Part shown: in pieces, positions 8,319 to 15,570 of the stretch | Layout: every line of letters begins with the position of its first letter | Position numbering within the stretch: position 1 is the first letter of the stretch | DNA from: DATKMK01 sp035541895 | Lineage (GTDB): Bacteria; Desulfobacterota; Binatia; HRBIN30; JACQVA1 | Direction of reading: 5' to 3' | Length of the DNA stretch: 16,814 nt | Assembly (NCBI GenBank): GCA_035541895.1 | Contig: DATKMK010000123.1 | Span: 1 to 16,814, forward strand | Position numbers and translations under genes: made by a program | The notes under the pieces: generated by a model | Database searches by the model: none | What the model saw: the letters and a program-made list of their open reading frames with translations, nothing else | Told to the model about the DNA's origin: nothing

Positions 8319-9977
8319 ATGTTGCGTGCGCCGACGATTCCCGAACTGTTGCGCGCGGCGGCACGTGAGGCGCCCGACGCGGAAGCCTTCCGCTATCGCA
8401 ACGAGCGATTGACGTACCGCGATTGGGACGCGCTCGCCGACCGCATGGCCGCGGCGCTGGCGGCGCGCGGAATCGGGCGCGGCGAGGTGGTCGCGCTGCT
8501 GCTGCCGTCGACACCCTTCTATCTGGTGAGCTATCTCGCGGCGGCCCGCCTCGGTGCGGTCACGACCGGTATCAACACCCGTTACCGCCGCAGCGAGATC
8601 GGGCACATTCTGCATCGCTCCGGTGCGGCCATCTTGCTCGCGGTCGAGAGCTGGCACGACGCGGACTTTCGCGCCACCGTCGAACCGCTGCGAGCCCAGT
8701 TGTCGGAATTGCGCGCCATCGAATGGATCGACGGCGATGCGCTGCGCGAGAGTACGGCGGGCGTGGTCGCGCGATTGACGGAGCTGGGGTCCCTCCCTTT
8801 GAAAAAGAGAGGTCAGGAGGGAGTTCCGAAGGGATCGCGCGATCGAATCCCCCTCCATCCCCCTTTGCCGAAGGGGGAGGAGCACGTTGTCCATCCTGAC
8901 GACCCGGTCACGATCGTCTTCACCAGCGGCACCACCGGCGTGCCCAAGGGCGCATGGTACTCGCATCGCAATCTGCTCGCGCTTGCCGAGATCGACACGC
9001 GGCGCTACGCCAGCGGGACGCCGCCGTTTCAGAAGCATCTCGCCGCCGGCATCTCGTTCGCGCATGTCGGAACGATGGCGCGCGTCGCGCTGCAGATCGG
9101 CCACCTCGGCGCGTCGCTGATTCACGATGCCTTCGATCCTGCCGCGGTGCTCGCAGTGATCGAGCGCGAACGCCTGACGCATCTCGGCGGCTTCCCGACC
9201 CAGGTCATCATGTTGCTCGATCATCCCGATCGCTCGCGTCGCGATCTGTCGTCGCTCAAATCGGTGCTGCTCGGCGGCGCGCCGTCGTCGCCGGCGTTGA
9301 TCCGGCGGGTGCAAGAGACGTTCGGCGCGCAGGTGAGCGTCCGGTATTCGTCCACCGAGGTCGGCATCGCCACCGCATCGCTGCCGGACGATCCGCCCGA
9401 GATTCTCTCGACCACGGTGGGCAAGCCCACGGCTGGGGTCGAGTTGCGCATCGTCGACGACACTAATCAGCCAGTGCCCGCCGATACGCCCGGCGAAGTC
9501 GTGGTGCGCTCGCCGGCAACCATGCGCGGCTACTGGCGCGATCCGGAACAGACAGCAGCAAAGATCGACCGCGACGGCTGGGTGCACACCGGCGACATCG
9601 GCTTCCTCGATCCGACCGGTTATCTCCATCTGCGCGGTCGCCAGAGCGAGATGTTCATTCGCGGTGGCCACAACGTCTATCCGGGAGAGATCGAGGATCT
9701 GCTCGCGAAGCATCCGAAGGTCGCGCGGGCGGCGGTGATCGGCGTGCCGGATCCGGTGTTCGGCGAAGTGGGTTGGGCGTTCGTCGTCCCGCGCGACGCC
9801 GCGACGGTTCCGACGCTGGCGGAGTTGCGCGAGTTCGTCGGTGCGGAGCTCGCGAGCTTCAAGCGTCCGGACGGACTCACCGTGCTGCCCGAGCTGCCGC
9901 TCACGCCGATGTTCAAGATCGACAAGCGGGCGCTGCAGACGATGTCGTCAGAGTCGCAACGCGAGGCGAAGCGCTAA
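8319..9977 (+). CDS. AMP-dependent acyl-CoA synthetase/ligase
   Basis: A 552-aa ANL-superfamily enzyme that activates a carboxylate with ATP and CoA. The P-loop TSGTTGVPKG is at 202-211, the RYSSTEVG motif at 342-349 (Glu347), WVHTGDIG at 421-428 (Asp425), and the hinge GRQSEMFIRGGHNVYPGEIE at 440-459. The A10 lysine is Lys533 in LTPMFKIDK; the usual Gly before it is Phe. Residues about 157-190 (rich in K, P and G) are encoded by an in-frame palindromic repeat. Without them the N-terminal domain runs straight into the P-loop region, so the insert is probably a surface loop. ATG 8319 follows the previous stop by 10 nt, and no strong SD is visible, so translation may be coupled. The substrate is unknown. 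Confidence 0.92.
   Translation: MLRAPTIPELLRAAAREAPDAEAFRYRNERLTYRDWDALADRMAAALAARGIGRGEVVALLLPSTPFYLVSYLAAARLGAVTTGINTRYRRSEIGHILHRSGAAILLAVESWHDADFRATVEPLRAQLSELRAIEWIDGDALRESTAGVVARLTELGSLPLKKRGQEGVPKGSRDRIPLHPPLPKGEEHVVHPDDPVTIVFTSGTTGVPKGAWYSHRNLLALAEIDTRRYASGTPPFQKHLAAGISFAHVGTMARVALQIGHLGASLIHDAFDPAAVLAVIERERLTHLGGFPTQVIMLLDHPDRSRRDLSSLKSVLLGGAPSSPALIRRVQETFGAQVSVRYSSTEVGIATASLPDDPPEILSTTVGKPTAGVELRIVDDTNQPVPADTPGEVVVRSPATMRGYWRDPEQTAAKIDRDGWVHTGDIGFLDPTGYLHLRGRQSEMFIRGGHNVYPGEIEDLLAKHPKVARAAVIGVPDPVFGEVGWAFVVPRDAATVPTLAELREFVGAELASFKRPDGLTVLPELPLTPMFKIDKRALQTMSSESQREAKR
8787..8881 (+). repeat. Palindromic repeat inserted in frame in the acyl-CoA ligase gene
   Basis: The stretch contains two hairpin-forming inverted repeats. 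TCCCTCC (8790-8796) pairs with GGAGGGA (8816-8822), and TCCCCCTT (8858-8865) pairs with AAGGGGGA (8871-8878) across a 5-nt loop. The palindrome ATCGCGCGAT lies between them. It resembles the pyrimidine-rich dispersed intergenic repeats that in other frames translate as NPPxPPLxKGG-like peptides. Here it is read as LPLKKRGQEG...LHPPLPKGEE without a stop and without breaking the ligase frame. Confidence 0.65.
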
Positions 9978-9987
9978 GGTGCATACG

Positions 9988-10983
9988 ATGCCGCGCGCAC
10001 AATCCCTGGCGGCGCTCGGTGAGTTCGGGTTCCTCGATCGACTGCTGCCGACGCTGAAACAGCGGCGCGACGTCGAAGTCGGACCGGGCGACGACTGTGC
10101 GGTGGTGCGGTGCGGCGGGCAGCGCGTGCTGATCACCACGGATGCGTTGGTCGAATCGGTGCACTTCGAGCGCGACTGGATGGCGCCGCGCCAACTTGGT
10201 CGCCGGAGCTTTCTGGTAAATGCCAGCGACATCGCGGCGATGGGCGGGCACCCGACGTTTTGTGTCGTCAGCGTTGGCGTACCGCCGTCGTATCCGGTGA
10301 ACGATTTGACCGCGCTGCACGCCGGGATCCAAGCGGCCGCACGCGACCTCGGTGCCGCCGTGGTCGGTGGCAACGTTTCACGCGCCGATCGGGTGTTCAT
10401 CTCGATCACCTTGCTTGGCGCCGCGAACCACGTCGTCACCCGTCACGGGGCTCGCGTTGGCGACGAGCTCTACGTCAGCGGGACGCTCGGCGACGCCGCG
10501 CTCGGTGTGCGTCAGCTCCAACGCGGCCAGCGCCGGGGTGCGGCGATCGGTCGCTATCGCGAGCCGCCCCCTCGGACTGCCGTCGGGGCGCTGCTGGCGC
10601 AGCGCCGCATCGCCTCGGCGATGATCGACATCAGCGACGGTCTGTTGCAGGACCTCGGACATGTCGCCGAGGCCAGCCGTATCGGCGCCGAGATCGACGT
10701 CGAAGCACTGCCGTATTCCGCGGCGTTGCGACGGCTCCCGGCCGCAGAGGCGCTGCAGCTTGCGCTGCGCGGCGGCGACGACTACGAATTGCTTTGTGCC
10801 GTCCCACGTCGACGCGTCTCCGCCTTGCACCGGTTGCGCAAACGACTCGGCTGTCCGATCACACGCATCGGCCGTTGTGTGGCGGCACGGAAAGGCATCG
10901 AGTTGCTCGGCGCCGGCCGCGAGATACGGATCGACAGCGGTAGCGGCTGGGATCACTTCGTGACTCGTGTCGGTGACTCGTGA
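9988..10983 (+). CDS. thiL: Thiamine-monophosphate kinase
   Basis: 331 aa, the usual ThiL length. It phosphorylates thiamine monophosphate with ATP to thiamine diphosphate, the last step of cofactor synthesis, in the cytoplasm. Family motifs occur in order: GEFGFLDRLLP (11-21), GPGDDCAVV (32-40), TTDALVESVHF (50-60), NASDIAAMGG (78-87), GGNVSRAD near 125, then MIDISDGLLQDLGH and ALRGGDDYELLC in the C-terminal half. The Mg-binding Asp35/Asp36 and the ISDGL aspartate are present. AAGG lies 8 nt before ATG 9988. GTG 9979 is a possible alternative start but is poorly spaced from any SD. It begins 10 nt after the acyl-CoA ligase stop and is followed closely by larB, so it is likely co-transcribed with functionally unrelated genes. 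Confidence 0.95.
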   Translation: MPRAQSLAALGEFGFLDRLLPTLKQRRDVEVGPGDDCAVVRCGGQRVLITTDALVESVHFERDWMAPRQLGRRSFLVNASDIAAMGGHPTFCVVSVGVPPSYPVNDLTALHAGIQAAARDLGAAVVGGNVSRADRVFISITLLGAANHVVTRHGARVGDELYVSGTLGDAALGVRQLQRGQRRGAAIGRYREPPPRTAVGALLAQRRIASAMIDISDGLLQDLGHVAEASRIGAEIDVEALPYSAALRRLPAAEALQLALRGGDDYELLCAVPRRRVSALHRLRKRLGCPITRIGRCVAARKGIELLGAGREIRIDSGSGWDHFVTRVGDS

Positions 10984-10996
10984 GTGGTCGGATCGG

Positions 10997-11764
10997 ATGA
11001 CGCCTGCGCGATTGCGAGATCTGCTCGAACAAGTCCGCACCGGCGCGCTGAGCACCGAGGCGGCGCTCGAGCGCATGAAAGCGATGCCGTTTGAGGACAT
11101 CGGCTTCGCCAAGGTCGATCACCACCGGGCGCTGCGCAAAGGATTTCCCGAGGTCATCTTCGGCGCCGGCAAGACCGCGGCGCAGATCGTCGAGATCACC
11201 AAGCGGCTGAGCGACGGCGAGCAGAACGTGCTGATCACGCGGCTCGATGCGGCGACGGCCGCCGAGGTGTGCGCGATGCTGCCGGAGGTCCGCTACGACG
11301 AGCACGGGCGGCTGGCGACGTTGATACGGCATCCGGTCGAGTCAAACGGTCGCGGTACCATCCTGGTGGTGTGCGCCGGCACGTCGGATTTGCCGGTAGC
11401 GGAGGAGGCCGCGCAAACGGCGGAGCTGCTCGGCAATCGGGTCGAACGGCTGCACGATGTGGGCGTCGCCGGCATTCATCGCTTGCTCGCGCATCACGAG
11501 CTGCTGCAGCAGGCCAGTGTGCTGATCGTCGTCGCCGGTATGGAAGGCGCGTTGCCGAGCGTGGTCGGAGGATTGGTGTCGGTGCCGGTGATCGCCGTGC
11601 CGACCAGCATCGGCTACGGCGCCAGCTTCGGCGGCCTCGCCGCGCTGCTGGCGATGCTCAACTCCTGCGCCGCCGGCATCACCGTCGTCAACATCGACAA
11701 CGGCTTCGGCGCCGGCGTCGCAGCGAGCTTGATCAATCGGGTGGCGATTGACAGCGAGCGGTGA
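10997..11764 (+). CDS. larB: Nickel pincer cofactor biosynthesis protein LarB
   Basis: 255 aa, full length. LarB carboxylates and hydrolyses nicotinic acid adenine dinucleotide to the pyridinium-biscarboxylate mononucleotide, the first step of nickel-pincer nucleotide synthesis for LarA-type racemases. A small N-terminal helical region precedes the hallmark DHHRALRKGFPEVIFGAGKT (41-60). The PurE-like core has VVCAGTSDLPVAEEA (124-138), VAGMEGALPSVVGGL (179-193), PTSIGYGASFGG (202-213) and the conserved Cys224 in LNSCAAGI, equivalent to the proposed nucleophilic cysteine. ATG 10997 gives the usual MTP...LRDLL start; an in-frame GTG at 10967 would overlap thiL. The SD is weak. larC, larE and larA are not in the window, so the rest of the pathway must lie elsewhere. 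Confidence 0.93.
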   Translation: MTPARLRDLLEQVRTGALSTEAALERMKAMPFEDIGFAKVDHHRALRKGFPEVIFGAGKTAAQIVEITKRLSDGEQNVLITRLDAATAAEVCAMLPEVRYDEHGRLATLIRHPVESNGRGTILVVCAGTSDLPVAEEAAQTAELLGNRVERLHDVGVAGIHRLLAHHELLQQASVLIVVAGMEGALPSVVGGLVSVPVIAVPTSIGYGASFGGLAALLAMLNSCAAGITVVNIDNGFGAGVAASLINRVAIDSER

Positions 11765-11773
11765 GCTACTACC

Positions 11774-11971
11774 ATAGCAACGGGTAGGGAGCAGCTACGC
11801 AAGAGAATCCGTACGCTGGAGATTCGCATTCAAGAGCACGGAACCAAGATTTTGGTTGGGCGTGCACAGGCGCAACTCAATCTTGGCCGTATCCGACACC
11901 GGGAGGCTGAAGTGGCAGCCTTCCGTGCCAGCATCGGTCGAGCACGCAAGCGCCTCGGAGAACTGAAATGA
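11774..11971 (+). CDS. Small basic helical ORF without a standard start codon
   Basis: The frame directly after the larB stop stays open and reads ATGREQLRKRIRTLEIRI, then ...RKRLGELK and TGA at 11969-11971. The protein would be about 65 aa, charged and entirely helical or coiled-coil in character. No ATG or GTG occurs at a suitable place. The codon where the N-terminus should begin is ATA (11774), with only a poor TTG at 11852. So either an AUA start is used, or an ATG to ATA change has inactivated it. Its stop overlaps the ATG of the next ORF, the arrangement of translationally coupled gene pairs, which argues that it is or was a real gene. Function is unknown; I do not recognise the family with confidence. 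Confidence 0.45.
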   Translation: MATGREQLRKRIRTLEIRIQEHGTKILVGRAQAQLNLGRIRHREAEVAAFRASIGRARKRLGELK

Positions 11972-12204
11972 CGAAGACGGCACGAGCGATGGAGACGCCG
12001 CGAGTCGATGCGGTCGACGGGGAGTTAGCCGAACTGGGTGAGGAGTGCGCCCGCGTGCTTCTGCTCCTCCAGCGCCTGGCTAAAGCCCGTGCCTTGCGGC
12101 ATGACGCGAGCGAGGTGCTGGGTGAACTCAGTGCGATCATCCTCCATCTGCACGTCCACACGAAGGGATTGGACGAATTCATCGACGGGTTGCAGTCCGA
12201 GTAG
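11968..12204 (+). CDS. Small helical hypothetical protein
   Basis: A 78-aa protein that is mostly predicted helix, with a Leu-rich middle (ECARVLLLLQRLAKA, about 26-40) and a second amphipathic helix (SEVLGELSAIILHLHVHT). There is no signal peptide and no cysteine. ATG 11968 overlaps the stop of the preceding small ORF, and GGAG at 11957-11960 lies 7 nt upstream, so expression as part of a coupled pair is plausible. An alternative ATG at 11989 lacks that SD. Base composition is less GC-biased at third positions than in larB, suggesting an accessory origin. No function can be assigned. Confidence 0.6.
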   Translation: MTKTARAMETPRVDAVDGELAELGEECARVLLLLQRLAKARALRHDASEVLGELSAIILHLHVHTKGLDEFIDGLQSE

Positions 12205-12225
12205 GCGTTGTTGCGGCCGACGCTG

Positions 12226-12647
12226 ATGATGGAATTGTCCGTCTGGTGGCTCCGCTTCTACTCGACGGTTCAGTTCCGTTGCATCGTTAGGCTACCTGTT
12301 CGGGCTGCCCTTGCGACTCGGGCACCATCAGCAATCGCGTGGTGAGCTGGTGCGATGAAGCTCATCGCGATGGTTCTTTCGTGTCGCGCATGCAACAAGG
12401 TCAATCGATTGGTCCTTTCGAGTGGAAGGTCGCTCGAGATGCTGCGAGTCTGGGGCAGAAAGTGAAGGAAGGCCGTAGCCAGTGCGCCAGCTATTCCGCG
12501 GGGCTCCTAGCAGGCTTCGAGCTGACATCCCGGCGCTATGTGGTACTGGTTTCTGAAGGTGTGCTCGATATGCCGCCTGCCGAATCCGATGGCAGTGTCA
12601 CCTTCGAGTACGTGAACATCCCTGTACGTCCTGCGCCCCATCTGTAG
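12226..12647 (+). pseudogene. Probable frameshifted small gene (unknown function)
   Basis: Two overlapping frames look like pieces of one protein. The first (ATG ATG at 12226, stop 12343-12345) reads LSVWWLRFYSTVQFRCIVRL, a strand-like sequence. The second is open from just after a TAG at about 12285 to the stop at 12647. It reads ATCSGCPCDSGTISNRVVSW, then FEWKVARDAASLGQKVKEGR, GLLAGFELTSRRYVVLVSEG and TFEYVNIPVRP, which has the alternating strand and helix character of a folded domain. A single frameshift near 12290-12310 would join them and keep a CxxCxC cluster. As it stands, the second part could start only at a GTG (12339 or 12342) or an internal ATG. No SD is convincing. It follows the two small ORFs after larB. 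Confidence 0.35.
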
Positions 12648-12691
12648 TCGCGCGACGTCGCGAGTGAGACGCGCCAACGGCGACGAAGCGG

Positions 12692-13225
12692 TTAGCGCAC
12701 CGCGCTGCTCGTCTCCCGCTCATCCACGGCCAGCTCGAAGCCCTGCAGGAATTCGATCCACGTCACCGGCAAGCCGTGTTGGCGCGCGCCGTCCATGATG
12801 AGTCCCATGTAGCGCGGCGAGGGCTTGCGACCGTCGGTCGTCAGCGATGACTGATAGGCGAACGCTTCGATCACGTCGCCCGGGTCGGTGACGATCGGCA
12901 CGGTGACGCGTTGGTAGATCCCTTGCGGAACGCCTTCGGTGCGATCGAGATGCTCGCACTGCTCGGGCGACAACAGATAGAGCGCGCCGCAGGTGCGCGC
13001 GCCGGGCTCGGACGCGATGTTCGCCACTGCGCGCTCGCCGGGCCCGATCGGAATGTTGAAACAGAGCCGATAGTCGTGCAGCCAGCCCCATTGCACGGCG
13101 TGCGGCTCCAGCTTGCGGCGCTCGACGAAAATCGAGCGGTGCAAGTTGCTGCCGTACGCGAAATACCAGAGGGTTCCGTCGATCGACACCGATGGCTCTC
13201 CCACGTTGCGAATCGACCTACTCAT
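12692..13225 (-). CDS. Gamma-glutamylcyclotransferase-like protein
   Basis: A 177-aa protein of the gamma-glutamylcyclotransferase (AIG2/GGCT) fold. The substrate-binding loop YFAYGSNL is at 21-28, and the catalytic glutamate is Glu97 in LDRTEGVPQGIYQR, matching the LDxxEG motif of the family. Members cyclise gamma-glutamyl amines or dipeptides to 5-oxoproline, or act in related gamma-glutamyl metabolism; the exact substrate is unknown. No signal peptide, so probably cytoplasmic. The start at 13225 is the first ATG in frame; the SD is weak and the first 17 residues precede the conserved core, so a later start is possible. It diverges from the SDR gene, with 37 nt between starts, and ends convergent with the gene remnant to its left. 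Confidence 0.85.
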   Translation of the reverse strand: MSRSIRNVGEPSVSIDGTLWYFAYGSNLHRSIFVERRKLEPHAVQWGWLHDYRLCFNIPIGPGERAVANIASEPGARTCGALYLLSPEQCEHLDRTEGVPQGIYQRVTVPIVTDPGDVIEAFAYQSSLTTDGRKPSPRYMGLIMDGARQHGLPVTWIEFLQGFELAVDERETSSAVR

Positions 13226-13262
13226 GCCCTATGTTCACGCCTCAGCATAGAAGGGGGCTGCC

Positions 13263-14111
13263 ATGGCGGACGGAAGGATTTCCAAGGCCGTTCTGATTTC
13301 CGGATGCTCGACGGGCATCGGCCGCGCGACGGCGGAGCGCTTGGCGTCGGCGGGCTGGAGGGTCTACGCGACCGCGCGCAAGTTGGACACGATCAACGAC
13401 TTGACGGCGAAGGGATGCCAGGTGCTCGCGCTCGACGTGTGCGACGACGAATCCATGCGACGCGTGGTCGCTACGGTCGAGCAGGCGGAAGGCGCCGTCG
13501 GAGTCTTGATCAATAACGCGGGTTACGGGCAGGAAGGGCCGGTCGAAGAGATTCCGATGGCCGACGTTCGCCGGCAGTTTGAAACCAACGTCTTCGGTTT
13601 GACCCGTTTGACGCAGCTCGTGCTTCCGGGAATGCGGCGCCAAGGCTGGGGCAAGGTCGTCAATCTCAGCTCGATGGGTGGCAAGCTCACGTTTCCGGGC
13701 GGCGGCTTCTATCACGCGACCAAACACGCAGTGGAAGCGCTCAGCGACGCGCTGCGCTTCGAGGTCAAACCCTTCGGCATCGACGTCATCGTGATCGAGC
13801 CGGGACCGATCAAGACGCGCTTCGGTGACACGGCGGTGCACAGCATCGATGCCGCGGCGGCGGAACAATCGCCGTACGCTGCGTTCAACAAGTTGGTGGC
13901 GCGGCGGATCAACGAAGCCTACGAGGGGCCGATGGCGATGATGGCCGCCGGTCCCGAGGCGGTTGCCAAGGTGATCGAGAAGGCGATCAGCGCAGCCCGG
14001 CCGCGGACGCGCTACCCGGTGACCTTCGCGGCGCGCTTCCTGATGCGTCTGCGTCGCTGGTTGCCGGATCGCGCATTCGACACGTTCCTCGCAACGCAGT
14101 TCCGACCGTGA
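13263..14111 (+). CDS. Short-chain dehydrogenase/reductase
   Basis: A 282-aa classical SDR, NAD(P)(H)-dependent. The cofactor motif GCSTGIG is at 14-20, NNAG at 84-87, Asn109, and the catalytic Ser137, Tyr150 and Lys154 in NLSSMGG...YHATK. Arg39 after the second strand (ATARK) favours NADP(H). A basic C-terminal tail (about 245-270: RPRTRYP...LMRLRRWLP) is typical of the retinol- or steroid-dehydrogenase-like branch and may contact membrane. It would interconvert an alcohol and a ketone or aldehyde. AAGGGGG (13251-13257) is 5 nt before the ATG. It is followed 40 nt later by the crotonase on the same strand, so both probably serve one degradative route. Confidence 0.93.
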   Translation: MADGRISKAVLISGCSTGIGRATAERLASAGWRVYATARKLDTINDLTAKGCQVLALDVCDDESMRRVVATVEQAEGAVGVLINNAGYGQEGPVEEIPMADVRRQFETNVFGLTRLTQLVLPGMRRQGWGKVVNLSSMGGKLTFPGGGFYHATKHAVEALSDALRFEVKPFGIDVIVIEPGPIKTRFGDTAVHSIDAAAAEQSPYAAFNKLVARRINEAYEGPMAMMAAGPEAVAKVIEKAISAARPRTRYPVTFAARFLMRLRRWLPDRAFDTFLATQFRP

Positions 14112-14151
14112 CGTCGGATCGCCCGTCGACTTTCGCCCGCGGAGTCTTGCA

Positions 14152-15069
14152 ATGAATGAACTGCGTACGATGACCTATACAACGACCGGTCGCATCGCCC
14201 GGATCACCTTGAATCGGCCCGAGCGCGGCAACGGCATCACGTTGGATCTGCCCCGCGAGTTGTCCGCGTGTGTCGAGCGCGCCAACCTCGATCCGTCGGT
14301 GCACGTGATCGCGCTCGCCGGCAACGGCAAAGGATTCTGCGGCGGCTACGATCTGGTCAGCAGTGCCGAGCGCCGCATGTCGTCCGACGCCGAGCGGCCG
14401 GATGTCCCCAAAGGCTCACCGCTCGATCCGCGCGTGCAAGCGACCAATCACGATCCCAACCAAGTCTGGGACCCGATGGTCGATTACGCGATGATGAGCC
14501 GCAACGTGCGCGGCTTCATGAGTCTGTTTCACAGCGACAAGCCGGTGGTGTGCAAGGTCCACGGCTTCTGCGTCGCCGGCGGCACCGACATGGCGCTGTG
14601 CTCCGACCTGCTGGTCATCGAAGACAAAGCCAAGATCGGCTACCCACCGGCACGCGTGTGGGGCTCGCCGACGACCGCGATCTGGGCGTTCCGCATCGGC
14701 ATCGAAAAAGCCAAACGCTTGCTCTTCACCGGCGACTCACTCTCCGGCACCGAAGCCGTCCAGTGGGGGCTCGCGACCGAATGCGCGCCGGCCGACAAGC
14801 TCGATGAACGTTTCGAGATCCTGCTCGAGCGCATCGCCCGCATGCCGATCAACCAATTGATGATGATGAAGCTGCTGATCAATCAGACGGTCTACGCGCA
14901 GGGCCTACAAGCCACACAAATCCTCGGCGTCGTCTTCGACGGCCTCACCCGCCACACGCGCGAAGGTTACGCCTTCCAACAACGCGCCGCCGCCGCCGGC
15001 TTCAAGCAAGCCGTCCGCGAACGCGACGACCCCTTCGGCGACTTCGGCCCGTCGACGTTCAAGGGGTGA
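14152..15069 (+). CDS. Enoyl-CoA hydratase/isomerase (crotonase) family protein
   Basis: A 305-aa crotonase-fold protein acting on acyl-CoA. The oxyanion-hole elements are GKGFCGGYDL (59-68) and HGFCVAGGTDMAL (137-149). Compared with classical enoyl-CoA hydratase, the first catalytic Glu is replaced by Asp146. The second falls in KIGYPPARVWG (161-171), where Pro166 takes its place. The reaction may therefore differ from simple hydration (isomerase, hydrolase, C-C lyase or specialised hydratase). An extended loop of about 40 residues (about 72-115) lies between the two elements and is longer than in standard hydratases. GGAG (14141-14144) is 7 nt before ATG 14152. It is probably co-transcribed with the upstream SDR. 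Confidence 0.9.
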   Translation: MNELRTMTYTTTGRIARITLNRPERGNGITLDLPRELSACVERANLDPSVHVIALAGNGKGFCGGYDLVSSAERRMSSDAERPDVPKGSPLDPRVQATNHDPNQVWDPMVDYAMMSRNVRGFMSLFHSDKPVVCKVHGFCVAGGTDMALCSDLLVIEDKAKIGYPPARVWGSPTTAIWAFRIGIEKAKRLLFTGDSLSGTEAVQWGLATECAPADKLDERFEILLERIARMPINQLMMMKLLINQTVYAQGLQATQILGVVFDGLTRHTREGYAFQQRAAAAGFKQAVRERDDPFGDFGPSTFKG

Positions 15070-15106
15070 GTGGGCGGAGGCGAATCGCTAAGTACCCTGT
15101 TCAGAA

Positions 15107-15421
15107 TTACGATGAGCTATTTCCTGGCAAGGTTCCCTCTCCTTCGAGGAGAGGGCCAGGGTGAGGTGAGTGATCCCAACTTTCGAGCGGCTCGGTCGGG
15201 ACGGGGATGATGCGCTCCCGCGCGGCCTTCGCGCCGTAGGCAATGGCCGCGAGAATGTCATCGTGCGTGAGCTGGGGATACGCGTTGAGAAGCTCCACCT
15301 CCGTGTCGCCGTTTGCGAGGAAGTCCAAGAGGAGCGAGACCCAGATCCGCGTGCCTTTGATGCAAGGCTTGCCGAAGCAGACGTTGGGGTCGATGCTGAT
15401 GCGCTCAAGCAGTGGGTTCAT
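15107..15421 (-). CDS. DUF433 antitoxin-like protein with repeat-derived C-terminus
   Basis: A 104-aa protein. Residues 1-78 form a DUF433 domain: ISIDPNVCFGKPCIKGTRIWV (split at about 8-28), followed by a helix-turn-helix-like region (NGDTEVELLNAYPQLTHDDI). DUF433 proteins are VapB-type antitoxins, usually paired with a DUF5615 PIN-like toxin. No such toxin lies downstream, where the convergent crotonase gene ends, so this is an orphan. Residues about 85-104 (PHPGPLLEGEGTLPGNSSS) are encoded by a palindromic repeat and look like an accidental tail. ATG 15421 is chosen because GAGGTGA lies 5-6 nt upstream; the frame is open further upstream to 15589, but that part is not domain-like. Confidence 0.8.
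   Translation of the reverse strand: MNPLLERISIDPNVCFGKPCIKGTRIWVSLLLDFLANGDTEVELLNAYPQLTHDDILAAIAYGAKAARERIIPVPTEPLESWDHSPHPGPLLEGEGTLPGNSSS
15131..15170. repeat. Palindromic CCCTCTCC-type repeat
   Basis: CCCTCTCCT (15135-15143) and AGGAGAGGG (15147-15155) form a 9-bp stem with a 3-nt loop, followed by CCAGGGTGAGG. This is the common dispersed element type found between genes in many bacteria. Here it overlaps the 3' end of the DUF433 gene and lies in the convergent gap after the crotonase, where it could also act as a bidirectional transcript end. Confidence 0.65.
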
Positions 15422-15570
15422 GGCCGTCACCTCACAGGCGGGTTCTCTTTCTCTTGCAGCCTGATCGTTGGCGAAGTCAAGCGGCAGACGGGTCGCCGAG
15501 CCGCTGGTGCGTTCGTGGTCGGTTGCCTTGGTAGTGGGAGGACTCGCAGCCTGCTTTTCGGAGCCGAAGA

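Noticed and set aside
8313..9713. Long minus-strand open frame opposite the acyl-CoA ligase
   Set aside because: It has mirror-frame composition, no recognisable motifs and no SD; the sense strand has a full set of ANL motifs.
12648..12663. TCGCG...CGCGA palindrome in the gap before the cyclotransferase gene
   Set aside because: Such short GC palindromes are expected by chance at this base composition, and nothing else supports a function.
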